NCBI GenBank assembly: GCA_002363155.1 | Contig: DEWH01000001.1 | Coordinates: 1 to 36,387, forward strand | Direction of reading: 5' to 3' | Length of the DNA stretch: 36,387 bases | DNA from: Ruminococcaceae bacterium UBA3215 | Lineage (GTDB): Bacteria > Bacillota > Clostridia > Oscillospirales > Ruminococcaceae | Shown: piece by piece, positions 22,946 to 30,705 of the stretch | How positions within the stretch are numbered: position 1 is the stretch's first letter | Layout of the letters: the number at the start of each line of letters is the position of its first letter | The notes under the pieces: generated by a model | The model's input: the letters and a program-made list of their open reading frames with translations, nothing else | Databases searched by the model: none | What the model was told of the DNA's origin: nothing | Translations under genes and position numbers: made by a program

Positions 22946-23756
22946 GCTTATGGTGCTGTTCAGCTACCCGTTCATGCAGAGGGCGCTGATAGTGGGGATA
23001 CTTGTATCACTGTGTGCGGCGCTGCTTGGCACGAGTCTTGTGCTGAAGCGGTACTCGATGATAGGAGACGGGCTTTCCCACGTTGGGTACGGTGCATTTG
23101 CGATCGCTGCATCGGCGGGAATAGCGCCTCTCGGATTTGCGATCCCGGTGGTTATAGCGTCAGCATTCCTGCTGCTTTACATAACGCGGAAAGGGAAAAT
23201 GGGCGGTGACAGCGCGATAGCGATACTGTCGAGCAGTTCGCTTGCGATAGGAATGATAGTGGTAGCGCTGAGCGGGGTGTCGATAGACATAAACAGCTAT
23301 ATGTTCGGAAGCATACTTGCGCTGAAAGAGGAAGATGTTATGCTGTCGATCGTATGCTCGGTGATCGTGGTGCTGCTTTTCATACTTCTGTATCACCGCA
23401 TCTTTGCGGTCACGTTTGACGAGAGCTTTTCGAGTGCCACGGGCATACACACGAATGTGTACAACACGTTTATCTCGGTTCTGACTGCGGTAGTTATCGT
23501 AGTTGGTATGCGGCTTATGGGAGCGCTGCTTATTTCGAGCCTTATGATATTTCCGTCTCTGACTTCCATGCGGCTCTGCCGGAGCTTCCGGAGTGTCACG
23601 ATCTGTTCGGCAGTCGTTTCTGTTTCCTGCTTCACAGCCGGTCTTATCGCATCGTATTTTATCAATATCCCTACCGGTGCCGGCATCGTCGTGCTGAACC
23701 TTGCCGTCTTTCTCCTGTTCGCCCTCGCCGGCAAGATTTTGAAGAGAGACGGTTGA
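22935..23756 (+). CDS. Metal ABC transporter permease (ZnuB/ABC-3 family)
   Basis: A 273-residue permease with about eight membrane segments. ABC-3 family marks: LVSLCAALLGTSLVLKRYSM, IGDGLSHVGYGAFAIA (about 41-56), GVSIDINSYMFGSILAL and GMRLMGALLISSLMIFPSLT. It overlaps the ATPase gene by 11 nt. The matching lipoprotein binding protein, normally in the same operon, is absent from the window. The TGA stop is followed at once by the GAGA-type minisatellite, and the last codons (AAG AGA GAC GGT) already resemble the repeat. Confidence 0.93.
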   Translation: MADELMVLFSYPFMQRALIVGILVSLCAALLGTSLVLKRYSMIGDGLSHVGYGAFAIAASAGIAPLGFAIPVVIASAFLLLYITRKGKMGGDSAIAILSSSSLAIGMIVVALSGVSIDINSYMFGSILALKEEDVMLSIVCSVIVVLLFILLYHRIFAVTFDESFSSATGIHTNVYNTFISVLTAVVIVVGMRLMGALLISSLMIFPSLTSMRLCRSFRSVTICSAVVSVSCFTAGLIASYFINIPTGAGIVVLNLAVFLLFALAGKILKRDG

Positions 23757-23873
23757 GAGGTTAGAGAGACTTTTAAGAGACTTTGAGAGACTTTAAGAGA
23801 CTTTAAGAGACTTTTAAGAGACTTTTAAGAGACTTTTAAGAGACTTTTAAGAGACTTTTAAGAGACTTTGAGA
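23757..23873 (+). repeat. GAGAGACTTT minisatellite directly after the permease stop codon
   Basis: About ten tandem copies of a 10-11 bp unit AGAGACTTT(T)A. It begins at the stop codon and ends at the GC-rich hairpin module. There are no spacers of CRISPR type. Confidence 0.95.
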
Positions 23874-23934
23874 CGGGGCGCTGCCCCGGACCCCGCAAGC
23901 CCCCTTTGGAAAAGGGGGCTTGACCCCCTAAACA
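23874..23934 (+). repeat. GC-rich double-hairpin module, copy 1
   Basis: CGGGGCGCTGCCCCG (6-bp stem), then AAGCCCCCTTT-GG-AAAAGGGGGCTT, ending GACCCCCTAAAC. Nearly identical to 34084-34143, and related in reverse orientation to 24418-24474 and 35222-35420. Confidence 0.9.
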
Positions 23935-24227
23935 AATGCAGTATTACCGAGCGTACAGCTATGGGCGAGTACAGCGAGAAACGCAGTGGGTTTGGCGAAG
24001 ATTCCATTTTGAAAATCAAGAAAACAAGAAATTTTCTGCAAGCTGTTTTTGTATTCAGATGAATATAACTAACCGAGGTGGTGTCGTTGCCGTTTTATAT
24101 GCGCGCATCGTGCGCGCTTTTGACGTCAACTGCCATTGCTTCGTGCAATGCACCTGCCGATAGAAGAATGTCGCTACGCATTCGCAACGGCGCGTCCGCC
24201 GTCAGTGGGGTTGGCGAAGATTCCATT
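23935..24227 (+). repeat. Composite intergenic module with about 100-bp hairpin-rich repeat unit, copy 1
   Basis: Part a (24065-24163) runs from TAACTAACCGAGGT through hairpins GCGCGCATCGTGCGCGC (24101-24117) and ATTGCTTCGTGCAAT. Part b (24162-24227) runs ATAGAAGAATGTCGCTACGC to GTGGGGTTGGCGA. Both parts recur at 34193-34416 and, inverted, at 35050-35150. No credible gene lies here. Confidence 0.85.
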
Positions 24228-24234
24228 CTATAAA

Positions 24235-24272
24235 CACAAAATCCCGATGAAACGTATAGTTTCATCGGGATT
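24235..24272 (-). terminator. Terminator for the chemotaxis operon
   Basis: AATCCCGATGAAAC and GTTTCATCGGGATT form a perfect 14-bp stem with a 5-nt loop. On the minus strand it is followed by TTTGTGTTT. It lies 280 nt past the last gene of the che operon, beyond the repeat arm. The stretch 24273-24417 contains nothing recognisable. Confidence 0.65.
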
Positions 24273-24417
24273 AATTTGTACAAGACATTTGAATCTATTT
24301 CCCATTGATGTGTGCCGAATAGTAGAATCGGTACTGCCACATATCAGTGCGTCTGTCAATGAGTCGCCGCCTGTGCAAGATGTGAGATAAATACTCACTC
24401 GTGCGGCGAATTTATTT

Positions 24418-24551
24418 AGGGTGTCCAGCACCCTTTTTTAAAGGGGGCTGGCGGGGGGTTGGGGGGCAGAGCCCCCTCTCAAAGTCTCTCAAAGTCTCTC
24501 AAAGTCTCTTAAAGTCTCTTAAAAATCTCTCAAAGCTCTCTCAAAACTCTC
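24418..24551 (-). repeat. Inverted arm: GC hairpin module plus GAGA minisatellite after the che-operon stop codon
   Basis: On the minus strand from the TGA at 24554-24552: GAGAGTTTTGAGAGAGC, about seven degenerate copies of the GAGACTTT unit, then GGGGGCTCTGCCCCCC and the CCCCCTTTAAAAAAGGG hairpin ending CACCCTAAAT. It is the mirror of 23757-23934. Confidence 0.9.
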
Positions 24552-25253
24552 TCAGCCTTCTGACGTAGCTACTGCGGTAGCGCCGGCGAGCTCGTTCGCC
24601 CAATCGTCGAAGCCTTTCTGAACGCGGTCATAGGTGTCGTAGCTTACGGACGGGAGTTTGCCGTTGCCGCCGAAGATCTTCTCACTGTCGGTGAAGGCTG
24701 TCTCAAACGCGTTCTTGAGCGTGTCGAAAGCGTCCTTGTCGTCACCGGCAAGTTCCTTCGCAAAATCGAGAATGCGGTTCGCAGTCTTCTCTGCGCCCCA
24801 GTAGTCCTCTTCGTGCTCTTCCTCGCCGAATGAGCTCAGTATCTCGTCAAGCTCCTTCATAGCGTCGGTTCTGTTCGCATTATCGACCTGACCGCGGAAC
24901 ATATTCCTTACCATGTCCTTCATCAGATCGTTCTTCGCCTGTATCGTGTTCGCAAACTTCGGAACGTCCGCTCCGTCAACCTTCTTCTGCGCAGCTTCGT
25001 CAGCGCGTCTCTGCTCAAGCTGTGCTTCCGCATTGCTGTCGGGAGATGTGCCTGTGTTCGCAGTACCGGCTCTGTTGTCCGTTACCGCCGCCTTTGTATA
25101 AGCCGGAGTGAATGACGCACCCGACTTAACATACTGATCGGTGCTGTCGGCAGCAAGCGTGCTTCCCTTCCTCTCGGATATCTGCTCGGAGGACTTGGGC
25201 TGCGTCGCGTATGTCTGAGCCGACTGCTCCATTACTCTTCCTACACTTATCAT
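24552..25253 (-). CDS. Unknown alpha-helical protein, last gene of the chemotaxis operon
   Basis: A 233-residue, cytosolic-looking protein with no signal peptide or membrane segment. Residues about 1-85 are low-complexity, rich in Ser, Thr, Ala and Gln (MISVGRVMEQSAQTYATQPK). The rest is acidic and helical, with EEEHEEDYWGAEKTANRIL and, near the end, SYDTYDRVQKGFDDWANELA. I do not recognise the family; the layout (disordered start, helical end) is like some secretion- or hook-associated proteins. The start at 25253 has AAAGGAG 8 nt upstream. It is separated from gtrA by 4 nt. Confidence 0.7.
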   Translation of the reverse strand: MISVGRVMEQSAQTYATQPKSSEQISERKGSTLAADSTDQYVKSGASFTPAYTKAAVTDNRAGTANTGTSPDSNAEAQLEQRRADEAAQKKVDGADVPKFANTIQAKNDLMKDMVRNMFRGQVDNANRTDAMKELDEILSSFGEEEHEEDYWGAEKTANRILDFAKELAGDDKDAFDTLKNAFETAFTDSEKIFGGNGKLPSVSYDTYDRVQKGFDDWANELAGATAVATSEG

Positions 25254-25257
25254 AAGA

Positions 25258-25851
25258 TCAGCTCCTTTCGGATCCCTTCGTTTCCGTATGCTCTTCAACT
25301 GTTATATCGTCTGTTTTTTCCGGAACTTTAGCATTCTGCGGAATGTTTTTCTGACGATATGCCCAGAATTTGTTGATCACAAAATTTATCGGGACAACCA
25401 CAAATATATTTATGATCGGTCCCACTATGCCGGAGAGAGTCTCTGCGGAGAACTCCTTCGGTGCAATGCCGACAATTCCTGCCGCTGTGTTTATCAGATC
25501 ACCGACAAACCCGCAGTATTGCCCCACATTCCATACATCTACCCATATCCAGAGAAGGAACGAATTTATGAAAAAACCGAGGAGATATGAAGCGTATGTC
25601 TTGAGCAGAACTTTCCACCAGACTCGCCGTTCCTTCGTCTTGTCCTCTTTGAATACGAACCTGCTGCCCCAGAAGTAAGCGTTCAGCACGCTCACAATAA
25701 ATCCCAGCGCATTCGCTATGAGATACGGGACACCTATGGAGAAGAAAAGCAGATAGACTAAGTAATTTACCAGCGTGTTTGAAACGCCGACTATCCCGAA
25801 TTTTATGAACTGTACTATCGCAGCGATTTTCGATTTATTCTGCTGTTCCAC
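25258..25851 (-). CDS. GtrA-family membrane protein
   Basis: A 197-residue protein with four hydrophobic segments in the GtrA pattern: FIKFGIVGVSNTLVNYLVYL (about 16-35), YLIANALGFIVSVLNAYFWG followed by SRFVFK, then YLLGFFINSFLLWIWV and, after an inserted loop, INIFVVVPINFVINKFWAYR. GtrA proteins move or bind lipid-linked sugars for glycosylation. The loop between segments 3 and 4 (about 120-150) is longer than usual, and the 25-residue polar tail is acidic. It lies 6 nt after cheB, so it is co-transcribed with chemotaxis genes, an unexpected partner. Confidence 0.88.
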   Translation of the reverse strand: MEQQNKSKIAAIVQFIKFGIVGVSNTLVNYLVYLLFFSIGVPYLIANALGFIVSVLNAYFWGSRFVFKEDKTKERRVWWKVLLKTYASYLLGFFINSFLLWIWVDVWNVGQYCGFVGDLINTAAGIVGIAPKEFSAETLSGIVGPIINIFVVVPINFVINKFWAYRQKNIPQNAKVPEKTDDITVEEHTETKGSERS

Positions 25852-25857
25852 TGTCCG

Positions 25858-26877
25858 TTATCTTACCTTCGAGATGATCTCTTCGGCAATGCGGTCAAGC
25901 GGCAGCTGCTTCATGACTGCGCCAAGCTTGAATGCAACTCCGGGCATTCCGTAAACTACACAGGACGCCTCGTCCTGTCCGATAGTGTACGCACCGGCTT
26001 TGCGCATCTTTAAAAGCCCTTCCGCACCGTCTGCACCCATACCTGTGAGGATCGCTCCGACAGCATGATTTCCGGCTGTTTCCGCAACGCTCTCAAAAAG
26101 AACGTCAACGGACGGGCAGTGTCCGGATACTTTCGGACCCGGCTTGCTGCTGATATAATAGCCTCTTGCGTCTTTGCAGAGACGGAGATGATAACCGCCT
26201 GCGCCGAGTATAATAAGACCCGGACGGAGCCTGTCACCGTCCTGCGCCTCTTTCGCGCTCATAGCGCAGATCTTGTCAAGACGCTCGGCGTACATCTGTG
26301 TGAAGCCGGCAGGCATGTGCTGAACGATAACTACCGGCGGGGAGTTTGCGGGAAGGCGCTTTACAACTTCGATAAGGGCTTCGGTACCGCCTGTACTTGC
26401 ACCGAGAGCGATGATCGTGTTCACTCTTGCTCCGCTGGGGAGAGAGATAGCCGACGGCGCTGCGATAGGTCTTACCGGAGCGTAACGCACGTTCGCCTTG
26501 CAGGAAAATCTTATCGTTGACGCAAGCTTGTGCGCAAACGACGACATTTCCGCGGAGTTGTGAACGAGCGGTTTCTTCATAAATTCGACCGCGCCGGCGC
26601 TTATGGCATCAAATGCGCGGGTAGGCGAGGAAGTGATGACAATGAAAGGTACGCGCTTTTTGGGCAGGAATGACTTGATGAAGTCGATTCCGTTCATACC
26701 GGGCATCTCGACGTCCATAGTAACGACATCGGGATTGAGGCGCATTATCTTCTCTTCCGCTTCAATTGCGTTTCCGGCAGTATCTATAATATCTATATCA
26801 TCTATCTTGGCGAACTCGTTCTTGATAACAGTTCTGAAAAGTATGGAGTCATCTACCGTGAGAACTCTGATTGCCAA
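25858..26877 (-). CDS. cheB: Chemotaxis response regulator, protein-glutamate methylesterase
   Basis: Demethylates and deamidates chemoreceptors during adaptation. The N-terminal receiver domain (about 1-120) has TVDDSILFR with the acidic pair and phospho-acceptor Asp55 in TMDVEMPGMNG. The C-terminal CheB methylesterase domain (about 150-335) shows the catalytic triad Ser161 (LGASTGG), His187 (VQHMP) and Asp283 (GMGADGA). At 339 residues it is complete. It lies 30 nt after cheR. CheA (28326-30449) is the expected phosphodonor. Confidence 0.97.
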   Translation of the reverse strand: MAIRVLTVDDSILFRTVIKNEFAKIDDIDIIDTAGNAIEAEEKIMRLNPDVVTMDVEMPGMNGIDFIKSFLPKKRVPFIVITSSPTRAFDAISAGAVEFMKKPLVHNSAEMSSFAHKLASTIRFSCKANVRYAPVRPIAAPSAISLPSGARVNTIIALGASTGGTEALIEVVKRLPANSPPVVIVQHMPAGFTQMYAERLDKICAMSAKEAQDGDRLRPGLIILGAGGYHLRLCKDARGYYISSKPGPKVSGHCPSVDVLFESVAETAGNHAVGAILTGMGADGAEGLLKMRKAGAYTIGQDEASCVVYGMPGVAFKLGAVMKQLPLDRIAEEIISKVR

Positions 26878-26907
26878 TATGATACACCCTTTCTTTTATT
26901 CTCTTTA

Positions 26908-27729
26908 TTAAAGCGGTCTGCGGTAAATTGCGGGCTTGACATACTCGAATTTTGTAACATCTCTCGGTATGCTTTCCGCATGACCTATGAACAGATATCC
27001 GCCCGGTCTGATAACATCATAGAATCTGTTTACAAGAGCATTTTTAGTCTCCGTGTCGAAATAGATCATAACGTTGCGGCAGAAGATGAGATCGAAGGGG
27101 TGCTTCTTGTAGGGGATAGGGTCCATGAGGTTGAACACCTTGAATACCACGCGCTTCTTGAGCTCGTCGCTCACGCGGTAGCAGTTGTTCTCCAGCGGAA
27201 CGAAGTATTTCTTGACCACCTTGGGATCGAGGTTCTTCATGCTGTCCTGGTGATAAACGCCCTGCTGCGCCTTTGCAAGCACCTTGCGGGAGATATCGGT
27301 AGCGAGTATCTTCGTATCCCAGTTTGCCGCGTCCGCGCCGAAGAACTCCATCATCTCTATCTCGTTTGTATAGGGCTCTTCGCCGCTGGAGCAAGCCGCG
27401 CTCCAGATGTATATGGTCTTTGTAGCGGCATTCTTCTGCTTTATCTCCGGGAGGAACACGTCCTTCATGAATGTGTAGTGCTCCGGTTCACGGCGGAAAT
27501 AAGTATGGTTCGTAGTGAGCTTGTTGAGGAGATTAACGACTTCCGACCCGCTCGTATCCGAAAATACCATATCGAGGAAGGGCTTGTAGTCGTCATAGCC
27601 CCTGTTTTTCAGTTCATTTCCGAGTCTGCCCTCGATAAGAACACGCTTCTGCGACAGGTTGATGCCGTAGTTGTCATGAATGAAATCAACAAGGCGGTTG
27701 AACTCGGAATCGCTTATCTTTACTTGCAT
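26908..27729 (-). CDS. cheR: Chemotaxis protein methyltransferase
   Basis: SAM-dependent methylation of receptor glutamates. The N-terminal all-helical CheR_N domain (about 5-60) is followed by the catalytic domain. TTNHTYFRREPEHY (about 71-84), the SAM loop WSAACSSGEEPYT (about 110-122), ATDISRKVLAKA and FDLIFCRNVMIYFD are all present. At 273 residues it is normal. It lies 59 nt after cheW and probably in the same transcript. The MCP in this window lacks a visible tethering pentapeptide for it. Confidence 0.96.
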   Translation of the reverse strand: MQVKISDSEFNRLVDFIHDNYGINLSQKRVLIEGRLGNELKNRGYDDYKPFLDMVFSDTSGSEVVNLLNKLTTNHTYFRREPEHYTFMKDVFLPEIKQKNAATKTIYIWSAACSSGEEPYTNEIEMMEFFGADAANWDTKILATDISRKVLAKAQQGVYHQDSMKNLDPKVVKKYFVPLENNCYRVSDELKKRVVFKVFNLMDPIPYKKHPFDLIFCRNVMIYFDTETKNALVNRFYDVIRPGGYLFIGHAESIPRDVTKFEYVKPAIYRRPL

Positions 27730-27788
27730 TTATATATGACCGGCTCCGGGGAGAAGCCTCTCTCCTTATTTCATTTAAACGTCTCCGC

Positions 27789-28310
27789 TTATTCCTCAAC
27801 GAGGTACATATCACCGTCGTAGATAAGCTTTGCGACATCAAGCACGAGCTTTATGCCGTCCGGCATTTCCAGCAGGTATTTGATGAACTTGTTGTCATTA
27901 ACGCCTATTCGGTCCGGAGAGTTTGCGATATTCTTCTGGAATACGGGGATAACGCCTATCACCTCATCAACGATAACGCCGACGGAAACTCCGGCTTCTT
28001 CGATGATGATAGTATTGGTGCGGTCTGTGTATTCCTTTTCTTCCTTGCCGAAGCGGCTTCTCATATCAATAACGGGAACAACCTTGCTTCGTACATTGAT
28101 TATGCCCTTGATATAATAGGGTATGCCGGGAACTACCGTAATATGCGGAACGCCGATGATCTCAATAACAGAGGGTATCTCTATGCCATAGACCTGATCG
28201 CCGATATAGAAAGTCATGACCTTTGTGATCTCGCTTTCCTTCTCGTTCTTGGCATTGAGATTCTTCTGCTTCATCTCTTCCTGCTTAGCGAATAATTCTT
28301 TTATATCCAT
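27789..28310 (-). CDS. cheW: Chemotaxis coupling protein
   Basis: A 173-residue adaptor that links receptors to CheA. After a charged about 28-residue N-terminal extension (KQEEMKQKNLNAKNEKESEI), the CheW fold follows: VMTFYIGDQVYGIEIPSVIE, VPGIPYYIKGIINVRSKVVP and VIDMRSRFG, then VGVIVDEVIGV. It lies 15 nt after cheA. The Lys/Glu-rich N-terminal extension is longer than in minimal CheW proteins. Confidence 0.96.
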   Translation of the reverse strand: MDIKELFAKQEEMKQKNLNAKNEKESEITKVMTFYIGDQVYGIEIPSVIEIIGVPHITVVPGIPYYIKGIINVRSKVVPVIDMRSRFGKEEKEYTDRTNTIIIEEAGVSVGVIVDEVIGVIPVFQKNIANSPDRIGVNDNKFIKYLLEMPDGIKLVLDVAKLIYDGDMYLVEE

Positions 28311-28325
28311 CGGTAAAGCCTCCCT

Positions 28326-30449
28326 TTAGTGTGAACCTATGAGATTATTGACGTCGATGATCAGTGAGATGCTTCCGTCACCCATGATCGTACAGCCGGA
28401 AAGACCCTGACCCTTGATATCATACTGCGAAAGGTACTTGGGGAAAGGCTTTACAACGACCTGCTGCTCACCAATGAGCTTATCCGCGAACAGGCATATT
28501 CCCCTGTTCTCCGACTCTATCAGAAGCACGATACCGTCCTCGATATCGTTGACCTCGGAGTAAAGACCGAACTTTTCGTTGAGTCTGAGCATCGGGTAGC
28601 ATACGCCGCGGATCATTATCATCTCACCGCGCTTAGTATCGTTGAGTATCTGATCGCGCTTTACAATGAAGCTTTCCTTGATGACGGAGATCGGGACTGT
28701 GAATTCCGCGTCGCCTACCATGATCTCCATACCGTCCACGATAGCGAGAGTGAGCGGTATCTTGATTATGAACGCGGTACCCTCGCCCTTCTTGGATTCA
28801 ACCGTAAGGGAGCCGCCCATCTTGCTGAGGTTGGACTTTACGACGTCCATTCCGACGCCTCTTCCGCTGTACTCTGTAACAACATCGTTGGTGGAGAAGC
28901 CGGGCAGAAGTATCATATTCTGTATCTCGCGCTCGCTGTACTCGGAAGCGGGCTTCATAAGGAGACCGTTGCGTTCTGCCTTTGCGATGACCTTTTCGGT
29001 ATCTATTCCCTGTCCGTCATCGGAGATAGTGATGATGACCTCACCGGAGGAGCTCATAGCGGAGAGCTTTATGGTTCCCTTAGCGGGCTTTCCTGCTGCG
29101 ATCCTCTGCTCCGCGGTATTCTCGATGCCGTGATCCATGCAGTTTCTTACGAGGTGCATCAGCGGGTCATTGAGGTTATCGACGATAGACTTGTCAACTT
29201 CGGTGGTGTCGCCCTCGATAACGAGTTCAACGTCCTTGTTGAGCTTAACTTTCATATCTCTTACGATACGGTTCATCTTCTGGAAAGGACCTGTCAGCGG
29301 GACCATTCTAATGGACATGACCGTATCCTGAAGGTCGGCGGTGAGCTTGCGCAGTTCTCTTGCGGACTTTGTGAAGCTTTCAAGGCGCAGTCCCTCAAGC
29401 TCGGGGTTGGAGATTACCATAGACTCTGTGGTGATGATCTCGCCGACGATATCGTGGAGCTGATCGAGCTTCTGGAGGTTCACGCTGATAAGGCTCTGCT
29501 TTCCGCCGCCGGAAGATGCGGCAGGAGCCTTGCTCTCCGCCTTGGGCTTTTCAGCCGGCTTGGGAGCGGCAGGCGCAGGTGCACTGGGAGCGGCAGGAGA
29601 ACCTGCGGCAGCAGTTTCCTGCTGAATGGGAGCGGCTTCTGCGGCAGCCTGTTCTGCTTCTTCCGCCTTCTGCGCATTGGCATCTATAACTTCGTAGGAC
29701 TCAACGTTGAGGGAGCTTTCGATAGCGGAAAGCACCGCCTTGACGTCGGGCGCACGGAAAGAGAGGATAAAACCGTTGTCTATGATGACATTGGCGGAGT
29801 CCTGGTTGGACTCGATATCCTCGGGGATATAGCTTACTATCTCGACATCGTCAACGGATTCCTTGACGTTGTTTATAAGCATGAACGCGCGGATATTCTC
29901 CATCTTGCAGCCGTCCTCGAAGAAGACTCTTACGGTGGTGCAGTCGGGAGCCGCTGCGGCAGCAGCCGAGGCGGTATCATCTGCGGCGGGAGCAGCTGCA
30001 GATGCGCTTTCTGCCTCGTTTATCCCATCAAGCTCGCCCTTGAGCATCTTCGCGCCCTTTTCGAGCTTTGCGAGCATATCGGAGAAATCGGTAGGCTCGT
30101 AGTCGTCGTCATTCTGGATCATATCGATCTCTGCCTTGAAAAGATCGGACATCTGGAATACAAGGTCATAGACGAATCCGACATCTGTCATTTTCTCGGG
30201 GTTCTCTCTTATGATGAAGAACATATCTTCTCCCTTATGGGCGAGGACCTGAAGGTTTTCAAACCCCATCATAGCGGAGGAGCCCTTTACGGTGTGCATT
30301 ATGCGGAAGATCTCGTTTATGTCTTCCTCCGTAAATTCGTTTGCCTTCTCGGTTCTGAGAAGGATCTCATCGAGCTGTTCGAGCAGAGCCGTTGTTTCAA
30401 ATATGTAAACATCGACCATTGCTTCCATTCCGGGTTCAACTTTAGCCAT
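28326..30449 (-). CDS. cheA: Chemotaxis histidine kinase
   Basis: A 707-residue kinase. P1 HPt domain (about 1-130) with phospho-accepting His52 in IMHTVKGSSAMMGF. A P2-like regulatory domain (about 190-285) comes next, then an Ala/Pro-rich linker (about 290-340). The P3 dimerisation helices begin SLISVNLQKLDQLHDIVGEI. The P4 ATPase has N-box HLVRNCMDHGIE, G1 DDGQGID and G2 GRGVGMDVVK. The P5 CheW-like domain forms the C-terminus, ending CTIMGDGSISLIIDVNNLI. The start at 30449 is chosen from the usual family N-terminus; AAAGG is about 13 nt upstream, so an earlier ATG at 30473 is possible. It is the first gene of the operon cheA-cheW-cheR-cheB-gtrA-unknown. No convincing promoter box pair was found upstream. 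Confidence 0.97.
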   Translation of the reverse strand: MAKVEPGMEAMVDVYIFETTALLEQLDEILLRTEKANEFTEEDINEIFRIMHTVKGSSAMMGFENLQVLAHKGEDMFFIIRENPEKMTDVGFVYDLVFQMSDLFKAEIDMIQNDDDYEPTDFSDMLAKLEKGAKMLKGELDGINEAESASAAAPAADDTASAAAAAAPDCTTVRVFFEDGCKMENIRAFMLINNVKESVDDVEIVSYIPEDIESNQDSANVIIDNGFILSFRAPDVKAVLSAIESSLNVESYEVIDANAQKAEEAEQAAAEAAPIQQETAAAGSPAAPSAPAPAAPKPAEKPKAESKAPAASSGGGKQSLISVNLQKLDQLHDIVGEIITTESMVISNPELEGLRLESFTKSARELRKLTADLQDTVMSIRMVPLTGPFQKMNRIVRDMKVKLNKDVELVIEGDTTEVDKSIVDNLNDPLMHLVRNCMDHGIENTAEQRIAAGKPAKGTIKLSAMSSSGEVIITISDDGQGIDTEKVIAKAERNGLLMKPASEYSEREIQNMILLPGFSTNDVVTEYSGRGVGMDVVKSNLSKMGGSLTVESKKGEGTAFIIKIPLTLAIVDGMEIMVGDAEFTVPISVIKESFIVKRDQILNDTKRGEMIMIRGVCYPMLRLNEKFGLYSEVNDIEDGIVLLIESENRGICLFADKLIGEQQVVVKPFPKYLSQYDIKGQGLSGCTIMGDGSISLIIDVNNLIGSH

Positions 30450-30625
30450 AAATATTCCATTGCCTTTCCGCATTCCCGCTGTTTTATCATGCCGGAATGC
30501 TGTGATAAGTAAAATATTTTCTATATTCAAGCGAAGAGCACTTCGCAATATTGCCTAAAATTGTGATAAATTACAGATTTTTTCGTCAATTGTTATAAAT
30601 AATATATATCTTATATAATTTTCTG

Positions 30626-30654
30626 TTGCAAAATACAAACTTTTGTGCTAATAT
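30626..30654 (+). promoter_or_regulatory. Probable promoter of the FliK-like/FlhB-C-like pair
   Basis: TTGCAA (30626-30631), 17-bp spacer, TAATAT (30649-30654). It lies in the 256-bp AT-rich divergent region with cheA. That region also has the palindrome GCGAAGAGCACTTCGC at 30530-30545. Confidence 0.6.
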
Positions 30655-30705
30655 ATATTTACTAAAGTATATGCGGCTGATTTCAGCAAGGAAGGAATGA
30701 TCGAG

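Noticed and set aside
23757..23873. CRISPR array
   Set aside because: The units are contiguous 10-11 bp repeats with no unique spacers and no cas genes nearby.
29130..30512. Long plus-strand open frame (460 codons) opposite cheA
   Set aside because: It is the antisense shadow of a strongly biased coding gene; the minus-strand product has every CheA domain.
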